From: Vulcanimicrobiota bacterium
GTDB lineage: Bacteria; Eremiobacterota; Eremiobacteria; Baltobacterales; Baltobacteraceae
NCBI GenBank assembly: GCA_030042755.1
Contig: JASHZC010000047.1
Location: 1 to 5,687 of the forward strand
Direction of reading: 5' to 3'
DNA length: 5,687 nt
Shown in pieces: positions 1 to 5,324 of this stretch. Both the position numbers and the translations under genes were made by a program. Within the stretch, counting starts at the first letter, position 1. Each line of letters begins with the position of its first letter. Below the pieces are notes generated by a model, which made no database searches, was not told the origin of the DNA, and saw only the letters and a list, made by a program, of their open reading frames with translations.

Positions 1-273
1 GCGATGTTCGCGACCGCGTATCCGGCCATGAACGAGCTCAACATCATGCGGCTCTCGACACCGCAGAGCGCGATTCTTTCCGCAGTTATCTTCAATGCGT
101 TGATCATCATCGCGCTCGTTCCGCTCGCGCTTCGCGGCGTTGCGTATCGTCCGCTCGGTGCAAACGTCGTGCTGCGCACCAACGTACTCGTCTATGGCGT
201 TGGCGGGATCATCGTGCCCTTCATCGGTATCAAGCTGATCGACGTCATCTTGGCCGCACTTCACTTGACCTAG
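1..273 (+). CDS. kdpB: KdpB, K+-transporting P-type ATPase catalytic subunit (C-terminal fragment)
   Basis: This is the 3' end of the catalytic, ATP-hydrolysing subunit of the KdpFABC high-affinity K+ pump of the cytoplasmic membrane. The frame is open from the first base, so the start and the P-type motifs (DKTGT, TGDN) lie upstream of the window. The visible 90 residues match the KdpB C-terminus closely: the stretch [19 protein letters not shown] (about residues 18-36), then [11 protein letters not shown] (41-51), then [17 protein letters not shown] (65-81). Two hydrophobic segments (about 24-44 and 62-87) correspond to the last two membrane helices of the family. The TAG stop (271-273) lies 9 nt before the kdpC start, so the two are surely one operon. 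Family assignment is from remembered E. coli KdpB similarity and is very secure; only the fragment is seen. Confidence 0.97.
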   Translation, partial: AMFATAYPAMNELNIMRLSTPQSAILSAVIFNALIIIALVPLALRGVAYRPLGANVVLRTNVLVYGVGGIIVPFIGIKLIDVILAALHLT

Positions 274-282
274 AGAATAACG

Positions 283-885
283 ATGGCGAACGTACAAGAC
301 ATCAAAGACAACACCCTCAAGCATCTCGGAACGTCCGTGCTTTACACCGTCGTCACGGTGATTGCGTTCGGTCTGATCTATCCGCTCGTGATGACGCTGC
401 TGGCCCAGGTGTTGTTTCCGTACCAGGCCAACGGTTCGATAATCTACGTGAACGGCAAACCGGTTGGGTCCGCGATCATCGGGCAGCTCTGGACGAAACC
501 GCAGTATTTCCACGGTCGTCCATCGGCTGCCGGAAAGGGTTACGATCCGACATCGACCGGCGCTACCAACTTGGGGCCCACATCGAAGAAATTGATCGAC
601 TCGACGAAAGCGACGATCGCTGCGCTGAAAAAGGAAAATCCCGACGCGACCGTGCCGATTCCGATGGACTTGGTGACGTCAAGCGGCAGCGGTATCGATC
701 CCGACATCAGCCCCGAGGCAGCGTACTATCAAGCACCGCGCGTGGCGAAGGCTCGGCACCTTGCGCTGAGCGACGTGAATGCGCTCGTTGCTCGATCCAT
801 AAAGGGGCGCACGTTCGGCTTCTTGGGCGAGCCGCGCGTGAACGTCCTTGAACTCAATCTCGCACTGGACCATCTGTCTCCCTAA
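283..885 (+). CDS. kdpC: KdpC, K+-transporting ATPase subunit C
   Basis: KdpC is the single-span subunit of the KdpFABC pump. It binds near KdpA/KdpB and is thought to promote ATP use and complex assembly. The 200-aa product is close to the usual length of about 190. An N-terminal membrane helix (about residues 18-42) is followed by a periplasmic domain with the family landmarks FPYQANGS (45-52), FHGRPSA (76-82), LVTSSGSGIDPDISPEAA (130-147), PRVAKAR (152-158) and the C-terminal VNVLELNLALD (186-196). The ATG at 283 comes 9 nt after the kdpB stop with only a weak purine-rich AGAGA upstream, which suggests translational coupling to kdpB. Downstream, the operon does not continue into kdpDE as in E. 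coli: the next gene is convergent and the gap is only 29 bp. Nothing suggests damage; all conserved blocks are present. Confidence 0.98.
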   Translation: MANVQDIKDNTLKHLGTSVLYTVVTVIAFGLIYPLVMTLLAQVLFPYQANGSIIYVNGKPVGSAIIGQLWTKPQYFHGRPSAAGKGYDPTSTGATNLGPTSKKLIDSTKATIAALKKENPDATVPIPMDLVTSSGSGIDPDISPEAAYYQAPRVAKARHLALSDVNALVARSIKGRTFGFLGEPRVNVLELNLALDHLSP

Positions 886-890
886 CCCAG

Positions 891-917
891 TGTCACCCTG
901 AGCCTGTCGAAGGGCTA
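891..917 (-). repeat. Short intergenic repeat, copy 1 (compact form), between convergent kdpC and kdpD-like genes
   Basis: Read on the minus strand this is TAGCCCTTCGAC, AG, then GCTCAGGGTGACA. The same two halves recur at 5268-5322, where 30 nt separate them instead of 2. The first three bases (917-915) are the TAG stop of the kdpD-like gene, so the repeat abuts or includes that stop. It occupies most of the 29-bp gap to the kdpC stop. CCCT (896-899) can pair with AGGG (911-914) on either strand, but the stem is only 4 bp and has no T-tract, so it is not a convincing intrinsic terminator. I recall similar CCCTTCGAC...GCTCAGGATGACA elements scattered in many environmental genomes; the function is unknown to me. 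Confidence 0.75.
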
Positions 918-3041
918 CGCCTCTTCGTCGGGGGCAAGCGGCGCTTGGGCATGCGGGCGCGCGAGCACGAGCAGCTCGCGCGCACCCGCATCGAGCAGGC
1001 GCCGGGCAAATGAGTTGCGCGCGGGCCAGCGTGGCGTGCGGTGCGTACCTCCAACCGCGACGACCGTTTCGGGACGCGTTCGCGCCACTTTGAGTAGCGC
1101 GACCGCCGAGTCATTGGCGCGCTGATCGATCCACTCCGCATTGGTCAGCCGCGCGGCGCGTTCGAATTCTGCCAGTTGCTTCGGGTCGACGCGATCGTTC
1201 GGCTCGGTAATGTGCGCGATACAAAAATCGACTTCGAGTCGCGCTGCAAGGCGGCCGGCCTTGCGAATGAGTAGCATGTCGTCCCCCCGCGCGACGATGC
1301 TTACGAGCAGTCGTCCCATCGGGGCCGCGAGCCGCTCGCGCGTCTCGGCGCGCAGCGCTTCGCGGATTGCGAGTTCACGCAGTGAGGCGAGATTTTCTTT
1401 GCGGAAAAAGTTCGCAAGCGCGGTTTCGATGCGCTCGGGAGGGTAAATCTTTCCGGCGCGCAGCCGCTCGCGCAGCGTTTCCGGCGTCACGTCGATCAGG
1501 ATCACCTCGTCGGCGAGCGGAAGAATGCCGTCGGGAAGCGTTTCGCGTACGACCGTTCCCGTCATGCGATAGACGACTTCGCTGAGTGCCTCGAGGTGCT
1601 GAACGTTCAGGGTGGTCAAGACGTCGATGCCCGCGCGCAGGAACGCGAGAACGTCGAGGTAGCGCTTGGGCGCGAGCGATCCCGGCGCATTGGTGTGCGC
1701 CAATTCGTCAACCAGCACGACGCGCGGTTTACGCGCCAGAACTGCATCGCGATCCATCTCGGTATACGTGATGCCATCGACCGTGATCGTCTTGCGCGGA
1801 ATGATCGGGAGATCGTCGATCATGGCCTCGGTCTCGGGGCGTTTATGCGTCTCGACGAAGCCGATCGCAACGTCGACGCCGTCGGCCATCAACTGCTGCC
1901 CGCGATCCAGCATGGCAAACGTTTTTCCCGCTCCGGCCGCCGCGCCGAGGTAGACGGTAAGCTTACCGTACCCGACGCGCATGCGATCGCCGAGCGTCCC
2001 CGACAGCGGCGTTGTGAACGTCGTCGGCTCGAGAAAGGACTGCGTGGAATCGATAACCGCGATGTCACGCTCGACCGGAAGATTGACCAAGCGACGCGCG
2101 ATCTTGTCATTTGGCAGCGCAACCATCGAGGCGCGCAACTTCGAGAAGTCGATGCGCTCGAGCGGCTCCGCGGGCAGCAACTCGGCGTTGTGCTCGGTAG
2201 CCTCGCGCCCGAGCCTGTGTATGTCGACGCCGGGAGCCGGAAGTATCTCGAGTGCCAAATCGAACGCTGCGGCGATCGGTGCGGAGCGTTGGAGAAACAT
2301 GTGCGGGTCGATTTCGCTCGGAATGCACGCAACTGCCACGGCTGCGCTGGCGGCAGAGACAATCGGCAGCGTCAGGTCGTCGATGGTGCGCAACAAAAGC
2401 TCGCGCAACATGATCAGCGTTGTTTCTTTGAACGCGCCGTATGCGGCGCGATCGATGTCCTCGGTCCGAACGATCTTTCCATGCTCCAATCTGCGGCGCA
2501 AGAGCTCGGGCGAGGCGTCGATTGCAATGACCTCGTCGGCCGCCTTGAGGAACGAGAGCGGAACGATTTCGCGGATAGGATATCCCAACAACGCCTCTGC
2601 CGTCGCCGAGACCGTCTCGAGATGCGCGATGTTGAACGCGCACAGAACGGAAATCCGCGCTTCCCGCAGCGAGAGCGCATCTTGCCAACGCTTGGCATTA
2701 CGCGATTCGCCGAGGTTGTCGTGCGCGAGCTCGTCGAGGACGATGACCTCGGGTTTCGCCGCGATCGCAGCGTCGAGGTCGAATTCATCGAACGTTTGCG
2801 AACCGATGCGGACCTGACGCGTGGGGATGCGCGGTAATCCCTGCGCCAGGAGCTCGAGATCGGGGCGGTCCTTGGTTTCGATCCAACCGATTGCAACGCG
2901 TTTGCCCGCTGCCTGGAGGCGCCGCGCATCGGTCAGCAATCGCCGAGTCTTTCCGGCTCCCGGCGCGGCGGCAATATAGACGACGAGCCGTGCATACTCG
3001 CCGTATTCCCGCAGCAACTGCTCCGGCGTCGAACGTTCCAT
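915..3041 (-). CDS. kdpD: Kinase-less KdpD-type osmosensitive K+ sensor with two tandem KdpD domains
   Basis: A 708-aa soluble protein corresponding to the cytoplasmic N-terminal half of KdpD, present twice. Domain 1 (about residues 17-220) has Walker A APGAGKT (26-32) and Walker B VIVLDELAH (99-107). A linker region (221-335) looks like a decayed USP domain. Domain 2 (358-571) is the more canonical copy: AAGAGKT (368-374), VVLVDELAHTNAPGS (441-455), TTLNVQHLE (476-484), VRETLPD (498-504) and FFRKENLASLRELAIRE (545-561). A USP domain follows (about 575-697, with GGTHRTPRW at 664-672). No membrane helix, HisKA or HATPase is present; the family's usual full-length form has about 900 aa with those parts. 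The ATG at 3041 is preceded by a strong GAAGGA 8 nt away. Stand-alone KdpD sensor domains are known in some bacteria. Control of kdpABC through the divergent kinase is inferred. Confidence 0.9.
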   Translation of the reverse strand: MERSTPEQLLREYGEYARLVVYIAAAPGAGKTRRLLTDARRLQAAGKRVAIGWIETKDRPDLELLAQGLPRIPTRQVRIGSQTFDEFDLDAAIAAKPEVIVLDELAHDNLGESRNAKRWQDALSLREARISVLCAFNIAHLETVSATAEALLGYPIREIVPLSFLKAADEVIAIDASPELLRRRLEHGKIVRTEDIDRAAYGAFKETTLIMLRELLLRTIDDLTLPIVSAASAAVAVACIPSEIDPHMFLQRSAPIAAAFDLALEILPAPGVDIHRLGREATEHNAELLPAEPLERIDFSKLRASMVALPNDKIARRLVNLPVERDIAVIDSTQSFLEPTTFTTPLSGTLGDRMRVGYGKLTVYLGAAAGAGKTFAMLDRGQQLMADGVDVAIGFVETHKRPETEAMIDDLPIIPRKTITVDGITYTEMDRDAVLARKPRVVLVDELAHTNAPGSLAPKRYLDVLAFLRAGIDVLTTLNVQHLEALSEVVYRMTGTVVRETLPDGILPLADEVILIDVTPETLRERLRAGKIYPPERIETALANFFRKENLASLRELAIREALRAETRERLAAPMGRLLVSIVARGDDMLLIRKAGRLAARLEVDFCIAHITEPNDRVDPKQLAEFERAARLTNAEWIDQRANDSAVALLKVARTRPETVVAVGGTHRTPRWPARNSFARRLLDAGARELLVLARPHAQAPLAPDEEA

Positions 3042-3049
3042 GCCGCATT

Positions 3050-3055
3050 TCCTTC
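3050..3055 (-). promoter_or_regulatory. Ribosome binding site of the kdpD-like gene
   Basis: GAAGGA on the minus strand ends 8 nt before the ATG at 3041-3039, which fixes that start. The site is embedded in the 12-bp palindrome at 3051-3062, so a CCUU/AAGG hairpin or a protein bound to the palindrome could mask it. Confidence 0.7.
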
Positions 3056-3062
3056 GCGAAGG
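3051..3062. repeat. Perfect 12-bp palindrome CCTTCGCGAAGG in the divergent control region
   Basis: CCTTCGCGAAGG is its own reverse complement over all 12 bases. It lies 10 nt upstream of the kdpD-like start and covers that gene's Shine-Dalgarno sequence. It could be an operator half-site pair or an RNA hairpin with a CGCG loop, or it could be chance arising from the SD motif. The symmetry is seen; any role is inferred. Confidence 0.45.
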
Positions 3063-3066
3063 GTGT

Positions 3067-3081
3067 ACGGCGTACCGCCGT
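3067..3081. repeat. Inverted repeat ACGGCG-TAC-CGCCGT in the divergent control region
   Basis: Perfect 6-bp arms (3067-3072 and 3076-3081) flank a 3-nt spacer, directly upstream of the GAAGG ribosome binding site (3082-3086) of the histidine kinase gene. As DNA it has the size of a dimer-type operator core; as RNA it would make a small hairpin just before the kinase SD. I see no clear -35/-10 pair in the 52-bp gap. Confidence 0.45.
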
Positions 3082-3086
3082 GAAGG
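3082..3086 (+). promoter_or_regulatory. Ribosome binding site that selects the GTG start of the histidine kinase
   Basis: GAAGG lies 7 nt before the GTG at 3094-3096. The longer in-frame ATG at 3040 has no comparable site, because the sequence before it is the 5' coding region of the opposite gene. This site therefore supports the shorter protein start. Confidence 0.65.
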
Positions 3087-3093
3087 CGCCGGT

Positions 3094-4635
3094 GTGATTG
3101 AATGGCTCTGCTACGGCCTGCTCGTGATCGCGTGGGTCATCGATCTCGTCACGCCGCAGCTCTTTGTCGCAGCCATCCTCCTCAACGGTCCGATCGCGCT
3201 CTCGACGCTGGCGCTGCGGCCGAACCTTACAATTCGTCTGATCGTGCTTGCGGAGATCGCAAACGTCGTCGCCGGTTACGTCAACGGCGTGCACGACGGC
3301 TATCACTGGAACGCGATCGCGATCGGCGATCGCGCGCTCTCCGCCGCATCGTTCGTACTCGTCGGCGTTCTGACGATCTACACACAGCGAAGCGCGCGTC
3401 GCGCAGGCGAAGCCGAAGAGCGCGAGCGGCAGATCGACCGCGAACGCGCGTTGCGTCATGCGATGGAGCACGTGCGCGCGAGTCTGAATATGGAGTTGGT
3501 TCTGAGATCTGCCGTGCGCGAAGCCGAACTCTTGACGGGCGCGGACTCGGTGATGATCGCGATGCGCCAGTCATCGCTCGAGATCCCCGAGATCTATGAA
3601 ATGACCTTGGATGGCCACGACGTCACCACACGGCGAGGCGCGCTTCGCCCGGAAGTTGCGTCGATGATCGAGCGCGCGAGGGAGTCGCGGCGCGTGGTGG
3701 CAATCGATCCAAGCGAGCCGCTCGGGCGTCTGCTCGATGAGGCCGCACTCATCGGTTCGCTCGATATTGAAGGCGTCGACATCGCGATCGTCGTGCAGTG
3801 GAAATCGCGAGTGCCAAGCACGTACGAGCGCACGGCGTTTCAAGATTTCGTCGACAACTTGAGCGTGGCGGTACAGCAGGCGCGCCTGTTCATTCGGCTG
3901 GCCGAGCAAAACGAACAGATCGGTCGGCAGCGCAACGAACTGCAAGAACGCAGCTCGGTCATTCGCGACCTCGTTTACGCGCTCGCTCACGATCTCCGAA
4001 CGCCGCTGGTTGCGGCCGACGTGACGATGACGCAGGCGCTGGCCGGCGCATACGGCGCGCTGCCCGACCGCTATCGCGACGTATTGAAAAGCAGCGTCGC
4101 CTCGAATATCGATTTACGGCGGCTCGTCGAAACGTTGCTGCTGGTCGCTCGGTACGAGGCCGGCGAGGATTCACGTGCCTTCGCACCGTTAGAAATCGGA
4201 ACGACGCTCGAGCGCGTGGGTGCAGAGGTACGCCCCGTTGCGGAAGGAAAGGGCGTCGAATTGAGGGTGGAACAGCCGCAGCCGGAAATCGTGTTACTCG
4301 CCGACGGCGACGAGTTACGGCGCGCGGTGACGAATCTCGTTGCCAACGCGCTGGACGCTACGCCCTCGGGTGGGCACGTACGCGTGAGCGCGGCGGCCCG
4401 CGGTGGCATCGCTTCGATCGAGGTGGAAGACGACGGCTTTGGCGTTCCGCCGGAGCGCCGCGCGGCGTTGTTCCAGCGTTTCGGCGGCGTACGCGGTGGT
4501 GCAGGCACCGGGCTAGGCCTCTACATCGTGCATCGGATCGCCGAGAAATACGGTGGTCGCGCGTATTATCGGCCACGTGAGCCGCAAGGCAGTTTCTTCG
4601 TTATCGAACTTCCCGTGCGGCGAGAGGCGGCATGA
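3094..4635 (+). CDS. Membrane sensor histidine kinase, 4TM-GAF-HisKA-HATPase (KdpD C-terminal-half architecture)
   Basis: A 513-aa inner-membrane histidine kinase, counted from GTG 3094. Four hydrophobic segments (about residues 4-20, 23-41, 45-65, 78-97) precede a charged, probably helical linker, then a GAF-like domain (about 128-268), a short coiled coil (270-290), and the HisKA H-box ALAHDLRTPLVA with phosphorylatable H299. The HATPase domain shows an N-box (NLVANALD, 414-421), G1 (DDGFG, 446-450), an F-box (LFQRF, 459-463) and G2 (GTGLGLYIV, 471-479), so it should be catalytically competent. This layout equals the membrane and kinase half of KdpD, while the missing sensor half is encoded divergently next door. 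An ATG at 3040 would add 18 residues and overlap the opposite start; the GAAGG site favours the GTG. Its stop overlaps the regulator start (ATGA). A generic kinase unrelated to Kdp is the alternative. Confidence 0.88.
   Translation: MIEWLCYGLLVIAWVIDLVTPQLFVAAILLNGPIALSTLALRPNLTIRLIVLAEIANVVAGYVNGVHDGYHWNAIAIGDRALSAASFVLVGVLTIYTQRSARRAGEAEERERQIDRERALRHAMEHVRASLNMELVLRSAVREAELLTGADSVMIAMRQSSLEIPEIYEMTLDGHDVTTRRGALRPEVASMIERARESRRVVAIDPSEPLGRLLDEAALIGSLDIEGVDIAIVVQWKSRVPSTYERTAFQDFVDNLSVAVQQARLFIRLAEQNEQIGRQRNELQERSSVIRDLVYALAHDLRTPLVAADVTMTQALAGAYGALPDRYRDVLKSSVASNIDLRRLVETLLLVARYEAGEDSRAFAPLEIGTTLERVGAEVRPVAEGKGVELRVEQPQPEIVLLADGDELRRAVTNLVANALDATPSGGHVRVSAAARGGIASIEVEDDGFGVPPERRAALFQRFGGVRGGAGTGLGLYIVHRIAEKYGGRAYYRPREPQGSFFVIELPVRREAA
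4622..4627 (+). promoter_or_regulatory. Ribosome binding site of the response regulator inside the kinase 3' end
   Basis: GAGAGG lies within the last kinase codons, 4 nt before the ATG at 4632. The start and the kinase TGA share the ATGA overlap, so translation is probably coupled and the pair made in fixed ratio. Confidence 0.55.
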
Positions 4636-5270
4636 ACGAGCACGTCCGAATTGCGATCGTCGAAGATCACGCTTTGACGCGAGAGGGCATGCGAACCGCG
4701 CTTGCCGATGTGTTTACCGTCGTGGGCGAAGCCGCCGACGGAATTTCGGGCTTCGATGTGATCCGGCGGGAACGCCCCGACGTAGCCGTAATCGATCTCG
4801 GCCTTCCCGGTGTGGACGGCATCGAGTTGACGAAGCGGATTCGCGCAGAGCTACCGAGCACGCGTGTCGTCATCATGACGATGATCGACGTTGAAGAAGA
4901 AGTCGTCGCAGCGCTCGCCGCTGGAGCGGACGCCTACTGCTTGAAATCATCGCCCATTTCGGTGTTGATCGACGCAGTGCGCATCGCATACGAAGGCGGC
5001 GCGTATTTCGATCCGCGCATCGCGCACGTGGTGCTTTCGCGTTTCTCGTCACGCGGGGCGCCGTCACCCGCCGCACCGTCACCGCTTACACCGCGGGAGG
5101 TCGACGTGCTGCGACTGATTGCAGACGGTAAGGGAAATACGGAGATCGCTGCAAGCCTCAACATCGGCCTAGGCACCGTGAAGGGGCACATCCGGGATAT
5201 TCTCGAGAAACTCTCGGCGGCCGATCGCACTCAAGCCGCAGTCCTGGCGTTACGGAAGGGCTTTATCTAG
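4632..5270 (+). CDS. NarL/FixJ-family response regulator with LuxR-type HTH
   Basis: A 212-aa two-domain transcription regulator. The receiver domain (about residues 5-120) has all catalytic positions: acidic pair E11-D12, phospho-acceptor D55 in VAVIDLGLPGVDG, T83 in IMTM, and K105 in YCLKSS. After a proline/serine-rich linker (about 139-151) comes a LuxR-type helix-turn-helix (152-212) with LTPREVDVLRLIADGKGNTEIA and the recognition-helix region GTVKGHI (181-187). The ATGA overlap with the upstream kinase makes that kinase its near-certain partner. The canonical Kdp regulator KdpE is an OmpR-type (winged-helix) protein, so if this pair controls kdpABC the output module has been exchanged. 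Targets cannot be read from the sequence. The TAG stop at 5268-5270 abuts the downstream repeat. Confidence 0.95.
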   Translation: MNEHVRIAIVEDHALTREGMRTALADVFTVVGEAADGISGFDVIRRERPDVAVIDLGLPGVDGIELTKRIRAELPSTRVVIMTMIDVEEEVVAALAAGADAYCLKSSPISVLIDAVRIAYEGGAYFDPRIAHVVLSRFSSRGAPSPAAPSPLTPREVDVLRLIADGKGNTEIAASLNIGLGTVKGHIRDILEKLSAADRTQAAVLALRKGFI

Positions 5271-5322
5271 CCCTTCGACTACGCGGGTTTCGCTTCGCTC
5301 AACCGCTCCGCTCAGGATGACA
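5268..5322 (+). repeat. Intergenic repeat, copy 2 (expanded form), between convergent regulator and RCK genes
   Basis: TAGCCCTTCGAC (5268-5279) and GCTCAGGATGACA (5310-5322) match the two halves of copy 1 at 891-917. The left half is identical and the right half differs at one base. Between them are 30 nt instead of 2. The insert carries GCGGGTT (5283-5289) and AACCGC (5301-5306), which can pair with a one-base bulge around an 11-nt loop. The element fills the 54-bp gap almost completely and again abuts a TAG stop. With no T-tract it is a poor match to a Rho-independent terminator, although a structured bidirectional transcription barrier is possible. Confidence 0.75.
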
Positions 5323-5324
5323 AG

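Noticed and set aside
886..914. Intrinsic transcription terminator between kdpC and the kdpD-like gene
   Set aside because: The best stem is 4 bp (CCCT/AGGG) with an 11-nt loop and no T-run on either strand.
1596..2837. A 413-codon open frame on the + strand, antisense to the kdpD-like gene
   Set aside because: The translation is rich in R, D, E and Q with no recognisable domain, and it lies wholly inside a gene with clear KdpD motifs on the other strand. Long mirror frames are expected at this GC content.
3040..3093. ATG at 3040 as the kinase start, giving start codons that overlap within CATG
   Set aside because: It lacks an upstream SD, would add 18 polar residues before the first membrane helix, and would leave no space for regulation. 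GTG 3094 with GAAGG 7 nt upstream fits better, though the longer form is not excluded.
3313..3333. Two GCGATCGC octamers close together, like the HIP1 repeats of cyanobacteria
   Set aside because: They encode an in-frame Ala-Ile/Gly-Asp-Arg stretch of a membrane kinase in a CGATCG-rich genome. Codon preference explains them and nothing else looks cyanobacterial.
3798..4580. A 260-codon frame on the + strand overlapping the histidine kinase
   Set aside because: It is arginine-rich, low in hydrophobic order and without motifs, and the alternative frame encodes the H, N and G boxes of the kinase.
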